Below, piece after piece: positions 33,168-41,995 of a stretch of 64,000 bases of DNA (its first letter is position 1; every line of letters starts with the position of its first letter). This DNA comes from an uncultured Acidobacteriaceae bacterium. Lineage in GTDB: Bacteria > Acidobacteriota > Terriglobia > Terriglobales > Acidobacteriaceae. Position numbers and translations under genes: made by a program. The stretch is from contig CALFMO010000016.1 in NCBI GenBank assembly GCA_937879855.1, positions 1-64,000 on the forward strand. The letters run 5' to 3'. The notes beneath the pieces are model-generated. The model was not told the DNA's origin. It did no database searches and was given only the letters and a program-made list of their open reading frames with translations.

Positions 33168-33518
33168 AAAGCCTCCCCCGACCGTGGGTCATTGCCACGG
33201 CAAAATCGTTGAGAATGTCTCAGATTCTGTGTATCGGCAAAACGGAAAATCAAATCCTCTATAAGAAAGGCGAAATTATACTCCGGGAGTATGTTACTAC
33301 TGCGACCGGAAATCCGACCATTTGAATTGCTCGCGGGGACCCCGGGTAAGGAGGAGACCATGCGTCCGGTTGATCCGCCATACATGGTTTCGTGTAGGAC
33401 ATATCGCCCGGTCAGTTGTCCGGGCGCTGACGCGACTGCGGCTAACAGAAAAGACAGGCGTGAAGTTTAGGAATTTCCCCGACTGCGCGGAAACGTTTAT
33501 CTAATTATCGTATTCCCC
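33168..33518. promoter_or_regulatory. Stressosome upstream region with motif copy C
   Basis: About 350 bp. A TATAAT in minus orientation (33275-33280) is a possible -10 for rsbR, without a clear -35. At 33466-33490 the region holds the third copy of the island motif, TTTAGGAATTTCCCCGACTG, then CGCGG, 30 bp upstream of the small zinc-finger frame. No gene is supported. Confidence 0.45.
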
Positions 33519-33725
33519 ATGACGGGACGCCGGATTCCCCATCTCCGTCTCGCCCGACCATACCCCCCAACCTTCGGGTGTTCGGTATGCACTGCGACTT
33601 TCGAAGGCCCGAAAAACCGCAAGGGACTGGCTAGAGAGTTTGCCGACCACGTTCGACAACAACATCCTCAGCCCGAGCGCTCCACGGAAAAAATTTTCCA
33701 ATCGCGGCGCAGCACATCAAACTGA
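33519..33725 (+). CDS. Small C2H2-type zinc-finger-like protein
   Basis: A 68-residue basic frame with C-x2-C (GCSVCTATF, about 20-28) and H-x4-H (ADHVRQQHPQ) spaced like a single zinc finger. No clear ribosome-binding site. The recurring island motif lies just upstream. I think it is real on the basis of the Cys/His pattern, but cannot name a function. Confidence 0.5.
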   Translation: MTGRRIPHLRLARPYPPTFGCSVCTATFEGPKNRKGLAREFADHVRQQHPQPERSTEKIFQSRRSTSN

Positions 33726-33804
33726 TCTATTGCGGGCGTTCTACAATGCGGCGCCAGTGACTGGATGAGTTCGGTTAACTGTGCATGAAGCAGCGTCTTC
33801 TAGA

Positions 33805-34278
33805 TCACCCGGAGCGAGTAGTCAAACTTGGCGTGTAAAGATGAAAGACTTCCCTGTACGGCTCAACCGGATACCCATTCGCTTTCCAGGCAGCAAGGCC
33901 GCCCTTGAGGAACTTAATCTTGCGGAACTGAAGTGCCAACGCACGGCGCAAGACCGTTCGGCTGGTTTTGTCGCTCGGACAAGTGCAGTAAACAACCGCC
34001 TCTTGTTCTTTCGGGATCAGCGACGGCCTCTCCAGCACTTCATTGGGCGCGACCCGTTGTGCCTTGGGAATGATTTCTGGATAGGCTAACAAGTCCAGCG
34101 GTTGGCGAACATCGAACAGCAGTACTTCTTGATTTGACGCCAACAACGCGTGGAGTGCTTCGGCCGTAATGCTGTGCTGCTCCATCTGGCGCTGGTCACT
34201 CAGGCCTTTCATACGAACGGCAACCGCTACGGCGACCGCTATCGTCGCCACGCCAATAACGATCAGAGTTAATGTCAT
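33805..34278 (-). CDS. Membrane-anchored rhodanese-like protein
   Basis: A 157-residue protein: one N-terminal membrane helix (MTLTLIVIGVATIAVAVAVAV), a basic juxtamembrane stretch, then a rhodanese domain (LLFDVRQPLDLLAYPEIIPKA) with the Cys loop CTCPSDKTS (first Cys about 108) and the WKANGYPV end. The topology puts the rhodanese on the cytoplasmic or periplasmic face; it may hand persulfide sulfur to other proteins. ATG 34278 has GAGGGAC before it; the longer frame overlaps the divergent sigma gene. A DUF2892 gene, usually fused to a rhodanese, lies at the far end of this locus. Confidence 0.82.
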   Translation of the reverse strand: MTLTLIVIGVATIAVAVAVAVRMKGLSDQRQMEQHSITAEALHALLASNQEVLLFDVRQPLDLLAYPEIIPKAQRVAPNEVLERPSLIPKEQEAVVYCTCPSDKTSRTVLRRALALQFRKIKFLKGGLAAWKANGYPVEPYREVFHLYTPSLTTRSG

Positions 34279-34406
34279 CCCGGCGTCCCTCTCTCCCGGA
34301 ATCAGATTCACCTCCGTACTGGAAGGATTCAACTGGCGATCCCGCTAACTTTTCAATAGAACGGAGTCGCGGCGGTGCAGTTAGCGGAAGTGCTACATTG
34401 GACGAG

Positions 34407-35297
34407 ATGCGTTCTCAGATTGAACAGGCAGTTCAGCTCTTGCAGCGAGGGGACAACGAAGCCCTGGAACAAGCTCTGGCCTTACTGCAGAACACCGTTT
34501 TCTCGTTCAGCATGAAAGTGTGCGGCCAACGCCAGGATGCAGAAGACACCATGCAGGAAGTGCTGCTGAAGTCGGTTCCGCATTTGCCCAAATTTGAGAG
34601 TCCCAAGGCGCTTGTGGTTTGGCTCTACAAAGTGGCGAAGAACCGCTGCCTGATGAGTCGCCGCAAAAGCAAGTTCGCGCCGAATCGGGAGCTTTCGCTC
34701 GAAGAGTTGATGCCGGATCGGCGAGAGCTGGATCGCTTGAGCACCGAAAGTGGAATCAATCCGGAACGTTTCGCAATTCGAAGTGAAGCTGCCGGAATGC
34801 TGCGGGCAGCAATCCAGAAGCTGCCGGCGCAATATCGCATTGTCCTGGTGCTGCGCGATATGGAGGGTCTGACCGACGACGAGGTTGCGGAGATAACTGG
34901 ATTTCGCGCCGGAACGGTCCGGGTGCGACTTCATCGTGCGCGACTATTTGTGCGAAAGGAGCTGATGAAGACGTGGAAACCGCGCCCGGCTCGCAGCATT
35001 GCAGACAGCGCGCCCCAGGGCGCTGCTCGTGAGGGGCCGAAACCGGTGCGATGTAAGGCCATGTTCGCCGAACTCTCGAACTATCTCGATGAGAAATTGG
35101 ATGATTCTTTGTGCGATGAATTGGAAAAACATCTTGACGGCTGTGGGCCGTGCCGCGTCTTTTTGGCCAGTCTCGAGGCCACCATAGAGCAGTGCCGGCG
35201 ATTGCCTCCGGAGTCTCCTTCTGGCAAAGCCGCCACAAAGCTTCGGAAGCAGCTGATGAAGAATTACGACAGAGCCGCAGCATCGGTTCGATCGTAG
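34407..35297 (+). CDS. ECF sigma factor with fused zinc-finger anti-sigma domain
   Basis: A 296-residue protein: sigma-70 region 2 (FSFSMKVCGQRQDAEDTMQEV, about 32-52), region 4 (LPAQYRIVLVLRDMEGLTDDEVAEITGFRAGTVRVRLHRAR, about 138-178), then a linker and a zf-HC2/ZAS-like domain (CKAMFAELSNYLDEKLDDSLCDELEKHLDGCGPC, about 215-248) whose H-x3-C-x2-C binds zinc in anti-sigma factors. This is an ECF sigma fused to its own anti-sigma-like regulator. Start ATG 34407 is a choice; the open frame begins at 34272, which would overlap the rhodanese gene. The Cys/His cluster could sense oxidants or metals. Probably controls the downstream OsmC-efflux genes (inference). Confidence 0.85.
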   Translation: MRSQIEQAVQLLQRGDNEALEQALALLQNTVFSFSMKVCGQRQDAEDTMQEVLLKSVPHLPKFESPKALVVWLYKVAKNRCLMSRRKSKFAPNRELSLEELMPDRRELDRLSTESGINPERFAIRSEAAGMLRAAIQKLPAQYRIVLVLRDMEGLTDDEVAEITGFRAGTVRVRLHRARLFVRKELMKTWKPRPARSIADSAPQGAAREGPKPVRCKAMFAELSNYLDEKLDDSLCDELEKHLDGCGPCRVFLASLEATIEQCRRLPPESPSGKAATKLRKQLMKNYDRAAASVRS

Positions 35298-35409
35298 AAG
35301 TAAAGTCCGCCCCTTTTACCTCCTTTTTTTTCCGAATTTTTCCTGTAACAAAATCTGCTCTTCTGCACTTATTCGTGTGCTTGGTCGATAGGAGATATAG
35401 GAGGCAGTC

Positions 35410-35877
35410 ATGATCAGCGCCAAAGTTGAGTTGACTCAACCACTTAAACAGCATCGGCAGTTTGTGGCACTTACCGGGAGCGGACACAATCTGCTGCTGG
35501 ACGATGCGGCGGGCGGAACCGGACCAAAACCGATCGAACTGGTGGCAGCGGGACTCGCGGGTTGCACGGCGTTCGATGTCATCACCATTCTGCGCCAGAA
35601 ATATCACCAGAAGGTTACCGGATACGAAGTTCGAGTCGAGGCCGATCAGACGGACCGGCCTCCGCAGGTCTTCACCGCAGTCCGAATTCACCACGTGGTT
35701 ACGGGATACGAGATCGACGTCGCGGCCCTGGAGGAGGCGATCCGTCTCTCCGAAGAGAAGTACTGCTCGGTGGGAGCTATGGTGCAGAAGACAGCGAGCT
35801 TTCATACGACATACGAGATCGTGGAGGAAAAGGCTGCGTGGCTAAACACGCAGCAGACTGCCGGAGTGCAGAGTTGA
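35410..35877 (+). CDS. OsmC/Ohr-family peroxiredoxin-like protein
   Basis: A 155-residue OsmC-family protein: the family blocks are KPIELVAAGLAGCTAFDVITILR with the peroxidatic Cys52 and YCSVGAMVQKTA with the resolving Cys119. Known function: thiol-dependent reduction of organic hydroperoxides. AGGAGG-type site (TAGGAGGCAGTC) before the ATG. Last codons overlap the TTG start of the TolC gene, so it leads the efflux operon. Confidence 0.92.
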   Translation: MISAKVELTQPLKQHRQFVALTGSGHNLLLDDAAGGTGPKPIELVAAGLAGCTAFDVITILRQKYHQKVTGYEVRVEADQTDRPPQVFTAVRIHHVVTGYEIDVAALEEAIRLSEEKYCSVGAMVQKTASFHTTYEIVEEKAAWLNTQQTAGVQS

Positions 35878-37250
35878 GAGTTCCACTCGCATTGTTCGTA
35901 GCAGCCTGCGCGGCATTATGGATTTTGCCGGCGGCGCTCGCCCAACAAATCGCTGCTCCGTTGCCGCTTACGCTTCAGCAGGCGGTAAAGATCGCGCTGG
36001 AGAAAAATCCTCTGCGTAAGGCTGCGATTGCGGATGCGAGAGTATCGTTCGCCGACATCCGCGAAGCGCGATCGGTTCTCCTCCCCCAAGTGACGTTCTC
36101 GGAGACGGCGACACGCGGGAACGACCCAGTGTATGTGTTTGGCAGCAAGCTGCGACAGCAACGATTCACAACTGCCGATTTCGCGCTGAATAAACTGAAC
36201 ACACCTTCGCCCTTTGGGAACTTCAGCACGCGTTTTGGCGGCACCTGGAACCTGTTTGACTCCTTTGCCAGCTGGCACGGGATGAATCGCGCAAAACGGA
36301 TGAATGAAGCTGCAGGCCATCAACTGGAGCGCACCGAGCAGGAAATCGTATTCCGAGTCATCGATGCCTATTACGCGGCGTTGCTGGCAAACAAGCAGTT
36401 GGAACTGGCCGAGCAGGCGATGAAAACGTCCCAGTCAATCGTAGATCGCAGCCAGGTGAGATTCGATAGCGGGCTGGTGGTGGAGTCGGACTTGCTTACC
36501 GCGAAAGTACGCGCGGCGGCGAGACAGCAGGAACTCATTCGGGACAGGAACAATCTGGATTTGGCTCGAGCCGAGTTAGATAACGCCATGGGTGTCGCGA
36601 CAGAGTCCTTGTTCCAGCCGACTGAACCTTTGACGGAACGGACGCTTCCGGTTCGGGATCTGCTGGAAGTTGAAAAACTTGCCCTGACGAATCGCCCAGA
36701 CTTGAAGCGCATTCAATTGGAAGAATCCGCCCAACGGCAGAGTGTTGCGATGGCAAAGTCATCATTTGGGCCGCGCATAAACGCCTTCGCCGGTTGGGAG
36801 ATGGACAACCCAACGTTTGTGGCCGGCGGTGGCGGCAACAACTGGCTGGGCGGCATAGAGGTCCAGTTTGATCTCTTCCAAGGTGGCGCGAAACGGGCGG
36901 AGTTGGCGCGGCAGCGCGCGCTGCAGGAGAGAGTGACAGCCATGAAACAAGTTGCCAGCGATGCAGTACGCCTTGAGGTTCGTCGCGCTTACTACAACCT
37001 GGATTCCGCGCGGCGCGAAGTCGAAGTCGCGCGGTTGGCAATCGGGCAGGCGCAGGACAGTCTACGTATTGACCAAGACCGCTACGAAGCGGGACTCACT
37101 ACCGTGACCGACCTTTTGAGCGCCGAGGAAGCCGCGCTTCGCAGCCAGACAAACTATTGGGAAGCGGTCTATCGCTTCCATACGAGCTACGCCAGTGTCG
37201 AGTTGGCGAGCGGTACTTTGAATCTGCAATCCCCGGTGGTGATGCCATGA
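35874..37250 (+). CDS. TolC-family outer-membrane efflux protein
   Basis: A 458-residue outer-membrane channel. Signal peptide MRVPLALFVAACAALWILPAALAQQ, then LTLQQAVKIALEKNP (TolC repeat 1) and two long coiled-coil halves (EQAMKTSQSIVDRSQVRFDSGLVVESDLLTAKV, and IGQAQDSLRIDQDRYEAGLTTVTDLLSAEEAAL). Start TTG 35874 with GGAG upstream, in a 4-bp TTGA overlap with OsmC. The open frame starts further upstream, inside OsmC in another frame, and is not used. Pairs with the MFP and RND genes. Confidence 0.9.
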   Translation: MRVPLALFVAACAALWILPAALAQQIAAPLPLTLQQAVKIALEKNPLRKAAIADARVSFADIREARSVLLPQVTFSETATRGNDPVYVFGSKLRQQRFTTADFALNKLNTPSPFGNFSTRFGGTWNLFDSFASWHGMNRAKRMNEAAGHQLERTEQEIVFRVIDAYYAALLANKQLELAEQAMKTSQSIVDRSQVRFDSGLVVESDLLTAKVRAAARQQELIRDRNNLDLARAELDNAMGVATESLFQPTEPLTERTLPVRDLLEVEKLALTNRPDLKRIQLEESAQRQSVAMAKSSFGPRINAFAGWEMDNPTFVAGGGGNNWLGGIEVQFDLFQGGAKRAELARQRALQERVTAMKQVASDAVRLEVRRAYYNLDSARREVEVARLAIGQAQDSLRIDQDRYEAGLTTVTDLLSAEEAALRSQTNYWEAVYRFHTSYASVELASGTLNLQSPVVMP

Positions 37251-38371
37251 TTCGCACAAATTCTATTCTTTCCCGCCTAGTTCCTCTGGCGGTTTTGGCT
37301 GGCGGCTTGAACGGTTGCTCCGCCGAGCGCCACGCTGCGCCTGCGGCTCCTGAAATCGTGCGCGATGTTTACGTGCTTCCAGCGCAACGGGTGAATTCTC
37401 CCGATTGTCTGGAGGCTGTAGGCACGATACGCGCGGCCGAGACCAGCCAACTCACGAGCCAGACAACGGGCAATATCGTGGACCTCAGAGCGCATGAGGG
37501 CGATCGTGTACATCGCGGGCAGGTGCTGGCAGTTCTCGACGATACTCAACTCCAAGCAGCCGTGGACCGCTCCTTGGCAGGCGAGACTGCGGCGCAGCAG
37601 GAGTTGGCGGCGTCGGATTCCAACCTGGCGCTCGCGCAATCGACGCTGGCGCGTTACCAGAATCTCTATGACAAGAAGTCTGTGAGCCCGCAGGAATTCG
37701 ATGAAATCAAGGCGCGCTATCAGGCGGCTCTCGCACATCGCGACATGACCCGCGCCGTGCAAGCGCAAGCCAAAGCAGCGTTGACACAGGCACGCACTGC
37801 GCTTTCATATACGCGGATTCTGGCGCCGTTCGATGGACTCATCACCGAGAAGAGAGCCGATCCGGGCATGTTGGCCAGTCCTGGTTTTCCGCTCTTCACC
37901 ATCGAAAGCCTGGGTCACTATCGATTGGAAGCCTCAGTCAATGAAAACGATCTGCGCTATGTCCGGATCGGACAGCAGGTACCGGTCGAAGTGGATGCTT
38001 TAGAAACCGCGCAGAAGGGAAGTGTCGTACAAATCGTGCCCGCCGCGGACCCTGGCAGCCGCAGTTTCCTGGTCAAGATCGAACTGCCCGCGATCGCGGG
38101 ACTGCGATCGGGTCTGTTCGCTCGAGCCCAATTCTCCCGCGGTCAGCGGTCGTCGTTGCTGATTCCGCAGAATGCAGTCGTTGAGCGCGGTCAATTGCAG
38201 GGGATTTACGTGCTCGACCAGAACCGGATCGCAAGCTTGCGCTTTCTCACTCTTGGAAAAGCAGAAGGACCATCAGTGGAAGTGTTGGCGGGTCTGCAAG
38301 AAGGCGAACGCGTAGTCGCAAAGCCTGGCGAACGCGACCTGAATGGCAAGCGCATCGAGGCCGAGCAATGA
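37247..38371 (+). CDS. RND efflux membrane-fusion lipoprotein
   Basis: A 375-residue MFP/HlyD-family adaptor. Signal with lipobox (LAGGLNGC, Cys about 22), a lipoyl half (ETSQLTSQTTGNIVDLRAHEGDRVHRGQVLAVLDD), a helical hairpin (AQSTLARYQNLYDKKSVSPQEFDEIKARY), a second lipoyl half (SYTRILAPFDGLITEKRADPGML) and a beta-barrel (SVNENDLRYVRIGQQVPVEVDA). ATGA overlap with the TolC gene and the RND gene. Bridges pump and channel. Confidence 0.93.
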   Translation: MIRTNSILSRLVPLAVLAGGLNGCSAERHAAPAAPEIVRDVYVLPAQRVNSPDCLEAVGTIRAAETSQLTSQTTGNIVDLRAHEGDRVHRGQVLAVLDDTQLQAAVDRSLAGETAAQQELAASDSNLALAQSTLARYQNLYDKKSVSPQEFDEIKARYQAALAHRDMTRAVQAQAKAALTQARTALSYTRILAPFDGLITEKRADPGMLASPGFPLFTIESLGHYRLEASVNENDLRYVRIGQQVPVEVDALETAQKGSVVQIVPAADPGSRSFLVKIELPAIAGLRSGLFARAQFSRGQRSSLLIPQNAVVERGQLQGIYVLDQNRIASLRFLTLGKAEGPSVEVLAGLQEGERVVAKPGERDLNGKRIEAEQ

Positions 38372-41300
38372 AAGCCGAAAGGGCACCCGATTCGCCCAAA
38401 CAATCCGAACCTGTTTTACGCCTGGCGGGACGCATCGCGCATGGCTTCATCGATTCGAAGCTGACGCCGCTGGTGATTATAGCCGCCCTGCTGCTTGGCG
38501 CTTTCAGCATTCTTGAGACACCGCGCGAGGAAGAGCCGCAAATCGTCGTTCCCATGCTCGACGTATTTGTGCAGATGCCGGGTGCATCGCCGCTGGAAAT
38601 TTCGCAACGGGTCAGCCTTCCCATGGAGAAGTTGCTGCGCGAGGTTCCAGGCGTCGAGTATGTTTACTCTATCAGCCGGCCGGGAGTGAGCATGCTGATC
38701 GTGCGCTTCTACGTTGGATCGAAAGAGGAAGACGCGATCATCCAGACGTATAACAAGCTGTATTCCAATTTCGATCGAATCCCGCCGGGCGTCTCGCAGC
38801 CGATCATCAAGGTTCGCTCGATCAACGACGTGCCCATCATGGCGCTCACGTTGTGGGGCAAAAACTATGACTCGTATCAACTGAGGCGCATTGCCGGGGA
38901 AACGGAAAACGTTCTTAAGCAATTGGATGACGTTTCCGAAACCTCGATCATCGGAGGCGAACCTCGCCAGGCACGCGTGGTGTTGGACACACAGCGTCTC
39001 GCGGCATACGGTCTGACGCCGGCGGCGGTTGCGGATCAACTCCGGAGCTCGAACAGCCGCGCTGACGTAGGCAGCTTTGCCCGCGACAATCACGAATTTA
39101 AAGTCGAGGCTGGGAAGTTCTTCAGCCGCATCGAGGACCTGCAGCAGGTTGTGGTCGGAGTCCACGCAGGCCGTCCCGTCTACCTGCACGATGTGGTCGA
39201 GAAATTGGAAGACGGACCCGCGGAGCCGGACAACTATGTGATGTTTGCGAATGCCCGCGGCAGTGCAGAGCCAGCGGCAAGCGTGGACTATCCTGCGGTC
39301 ACCATCACACTGGCCAAGCGCAAAGGCACAAACGCGACCATCATTTCGGAACGAGTCCTGGATAAGATCAATTCACTCCGCGGCTACGTTCTGCCTAACG
39401 ACTTAAACATCACGGTCACCCGCAACTATGGGGAGACGGCGAAAGACAAGTCGAATGAATTGCTCAAGCATCTGCTGATCGCGACGCTATCCGTGACGCT
39501 GCTGATCGCTCTCGCGCTAGGTTGGCGCGAGTCCGGAGTGGTGCTGCTGGCCGTTCCTGTCACGCTGGCGCTTACCTTGGCGGTTTTTTATCTCTACGGA
39601 TACACCCTCAACCGGGTGACTCTGTTTGCGCTGATCTTCTCCATTGGCATTCTGGTGGACGACGCGATTGTCGTGGTCGAGAACATCGTTCGCCATTTCC
39701 GATTACCTGGCAGTCACGGCCGCCCGCTCGCCGAGGTGGCGGTCGAGGCCGTCGATGAGGTGGGCAATCCCACGATCCTGGCGACCTTCGCTGTTATCGG
39801 GGCAATCCTGCCGATGGCTTTCGTGCGCGGATTGATGGGTCCTTACATGCGCCCCATTCCGGTGGGGGCGTCGGCGGCCATGCTCTTTTCCTTGCTGGTA
39901 GCTTTCGTGGTTTCGCCCTGGGCCGCGTTGCGGTTGCTGCGCAACTATGCTGGCGAGGGCGGGCACGAACAGCATGAGACCGAGGGATGGACAACGCGCC
40001 TGTACCGTCGCCTGATGAACCCGCTGATACTCGATGCCCGCCGCCGCTTGATGTTTCTTGGCGGAGTAATTGTTTTGCTGCTGGCGGCGGTCGCGTTCGT
40101 GCCGCTGAAATGGGTGCGGGTGAAGATGCTGCCCTTCGACAACAAAAGCGAGTTCCAGGTCATCGTTGATATGCCCGATGGAACTCCACTGGAGCAAACA
40201 ACTCGAGTCGCGCAAGCCCTCGGAAGCTATCTTGGCCAACAACCGGAGGTCACAAACTACCAGATCTATGCAGGTACATCCGGCCCCTACAACTTCAACG
40301 GGCTGGTGCGTCATTATTTTCTGCGCCGACAGTCCAACCAAGCCGACATTCAGGTAAACCTACTGTCCCGCCACGATCGCACGGCACAGAGCCACGAAAT
40401 TGCGCGGCGGCTGCGTCCTGAACTGGACAGAATTGCCCAGCCCTTCGGGGCACGCATCAAGGTTGCTGAAGTTCCTCCGGGCCCACCTGTGCTGCAGACC
40501 CTGGTTGCCGAAGTGTACGGACCGGACTACAAAAGGCAAATCGAATTGGCTGGGCAGATCAAGCAAATTTTCCAACAGACTCCCGGAGTAGTCGATGTGG
40601 ACTGGTACGTGGAGGATCCGCAGACCAAATACGATTTGAAGGTTGATCTCGACAAAGCGGCACTGCATGGAATCTCACCGGCAGATGTGACTCGTACGCT
40701 GCAGGTGGGATTGAGCGGCGCCAGTGCTGGACTGTTGCACGATCCGAACTCGCGCGATGACATTCCGATCGAAGTGCGGCTGGCGCGCCCGGATCGCTCG
40801 GGCATTCAGAATCTTGAAAATTTGAAATTACCAACTGCCTCGGGAGGACAGATTGCATTGCGGGAGGTGACGAATCTCGAGCAGACGACGATCGATACCA
40901 GCGTCTACCGTAAGAATTTGCAGCCAGTGGTATACGTGACCGGCGATGTGGCGGGTGGAGAGGAAAGTCCTGTCTACGCCATCATGAAAATGAGTGATGC
41001 CATCGACAAGATCAAGTTGGCCGATGGCTACGTAGTGAAACAGTACAAAGGCACGGCGATGCCCGAGCGCACTGACCGCCTGTCGATGAAGTGGGACGGC
41101 GAGTGGCACATCACGGTAGAAGTTTTCCGCGACTTGGGGCTCGCGTTTGCGGCCGTCCTGGTTTTGATCTACGTGCTAGTGGTCGGCTGGTTCCGCTCGT
41201 TTCTTACGCCGCTCGTCATCATGGCGCCGATTCCGCTCACCCTGGTTGGCATTTTGCCGGCGCACGCCTTGATGGGCGCCTTCTTTACGGCAACTTCGAT

Positions 41301-41685
41301 GATCGGTTTTATCGCGGGGGCTGGGATTATCGTGCGCAATTCCATCATTCTTGTCGACTTCATTGAACTGCGGCGTTCGCAAGGCATGTCGCTGGAAGAC
41401 GCCGTGGTTGATGCGGGGGCGGTACGCTTTCGGCCTATGCTGCTGACTGCCGCTGCCGTGGTTGTAGGAGCGAGCGTCATACTGTTTGATCCAATTTTCC
41501 AGGGCTTGGCGCTTTCACTGATGGCCGGCGAGGTCGCGTCTACCGTCTTATCGCGGATGGCGGTGCCGGTGCTTTATTACCTCTCGCAGAGAAGACACTC
41601 GCTTCCGCCGCTGCATCCGCATTCTCCCGAAAATGTGGCGGAATGTGAAACCCCGCAATGCGAACTTGCTCACAACAGTCTTTGA
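38368..41685 (+). CDS. RND-superfamily efflux pump subunit
   Basis: A 1105-residue inner-membrane proton-driven pump with the AcrB/CzcA-like repeat of two 6-helix bundles: TM1 (PLVIIAALLLGAFSILE), porter domains, TM2-6 with the proton-relay acidic pair GILVDDAIVVVENIVRH (about 428-444), and the second half ending in MIGFIAGAGIIVRNSIILVDFIELR (about 975). The VDD pair is normal; the equivalent in the second half is an Asn-rich segment (VRNSIILVDF). Which substrates it exports cannot be read; the OsmC and ECF neighbours suggest stress or organic hydrophobics. Confidence 0.94.
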   Translation: MKAERAPDSPKQSEPVLRLAGRIAHGFIDSKLTPLVIIAALLLGAFSILETPREEEPQIVVPMLDVFVQMPGASPLEISQRVSLPMEKLLREVPGVEYVYSISRPGVSMLIVRFYVGSKEEDAIIQTYNKLYSNFDRIPPGVSQPIIKVRSINDVPIMALTLWGKNYDSYQLRRIAGETENVLKQLDDVSETSIIGGEPRQARVVLDTQRLAAYGLTPAAVADQLRSSNSRADVGSFARDNHEFKVEAGKFFSRIEDLQQVVVGVHAGRPVYLHDVVEKLEDGPAEPDNYVMFANARGSAEPAASVDYPAVTITLAKRKGTNATIISERVLDKINSLRGYVLPNDLNITVTRNYGETAKDKSNELLKHLLIATLSVTLLIALALGWRESGVVLLAVPVTLALTLAVFYLYGYTLNRVTLFALIFSIGILVDDAIVVVENIVRHFRLPGSHGRPLAEVAVEAVDEVGNPTILATFAVIGAILPMAFVRGLMGPYMRPIPVGASAAMLFSLLVAFVVSPWAALRLLRNYAGEGGHEQHETEGWTTRLYRRLMNPLILDARRRLMFLGGVIVLLLAAVAFVPLKWVRVKMLPFDNKSEFQVIVDMPDGTPLEQTTRVAQALGSYLGQQPEVTNYQIYAGTSGPYNFNGLVRHYFLRRQSNQADIQVNLLSRHDRTAQSHEIARRLRPELDRIAQPFGARIKVAEVPPGPPVLQTLVAEVYGPDYKRQIELAGQIKQIFQQTPGVVDVDWYVEDPQTKYDLKVDLDKAALHGISPADVTRTLQVGLSGASAGLLHDPNSRDDIPIEVRLARPDRSGIQNLENLKLPTASGGQIALREVTNLEQTTIDTSVYRKNLQPVVYVTGDVAGGEESPVYAIMKMSDAIDKIKLADGYVVKQYKGTAMPERTDRLSMKWDGEWHITVEVFRDLGLAFAAVLVLIYVLVVGWFRSFLTPLVIMAPIPLTLVGILPAHALMGAFFTATSMIGFIAGAGIIVRNSIILVDFIELRRSQGMSLEDAVVDAGAVRFRPMLLTAAAVVVGASVILFDPIFQGLALSLMAGEVASTVLSRMAVPVLYYLSQRRHSLPPLHPHSPENVAECETPQCELAHNSL

Positions 41686-41704
41686 ATTTCTTAAGGAGCC
41701 GATT

Positions 41705-41893
41705 ATGACCGTAGAACGTGCACTTCGTTTAATCGCAGGCAGCTTTGTTCTGTTGTCGCTCGCACTCGGACACTACGTCAGCCCTTACTGGTATCTCTTC
41801 ACCGCATTCGTCGGTCTGAATCTGTTGCAATCTGGATTCACGAACTGGTGTCCAATGATGACCTTCTTGCGTAAACTTGGAGTGGGAAGATAG
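41705..41893 (+). CDS. DUF2892 small membrane protein (YgaP C-terminal type)
   Basis: A 62-residue protein with two membrane helices and the DUF2892 pattern MTVERALRLIAGSFVLLSLALG...YWYLFTAFVGLNLLQSGFTNWCPMMTFLRKLG. In YgaP this domain is fused to a rhodanese; here it is separate, and a membrane rhodanese lies 7.5 kb upstream. AAGGAGCC precedes the ATG. The Cys in the TNWCP motif is the persulfide-accepting site in the family (knowledge). Confidence 0.9.
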   Translation: MTVERALRLIAGSFVLLSLALGHYVSPYWYLFTAFVGLNLLQSGFTNWCPMMTFLRKLGVGR

Positions 41894-41905
41894 GAGCGAA
41901 CGAAC

Positions 41906-41995
41906 ATGCCCAATTGGATTTGGGGAGTGGCATTCCTGATCTGTTATGTGGTCCTTACGCAATGGCTGCTGCCGAAACTGGGCGTTCCTACCTGA
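41906..41995 (+). CDS. 29-residue membrane peptide
   Basis: A short frame starting ATG 41906, with TAGGAGC just before it, only 12 bp after the DUF2892 gene. It encodes MPNWIWGVAFLICYVVLTQW and then LLPKLGVPT, one hydrophobic helix with an aromatic belt at both ends. Very likely translated, and too short for standard gene calling. Partner of the DUF2892 protein is the simplest guess. Confidence 0.65.
   Translation: MPNWIWGVAFLICYVVLTQWLLPKLGVPT

Noticed and set aside
35298..35409. T-rich stretch after the sigma gene as a terminator, or an ECF promoter for OsmC
   Set aside because: The T-runs lack a stable stem before them, and no -35/-10 pair of an ECF type has the right spacing.
34756..35805. 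349-codon minus-strand frame over the sigma factor and OsmC
   Set aside because: Antisense shadow of two well-identified genes.
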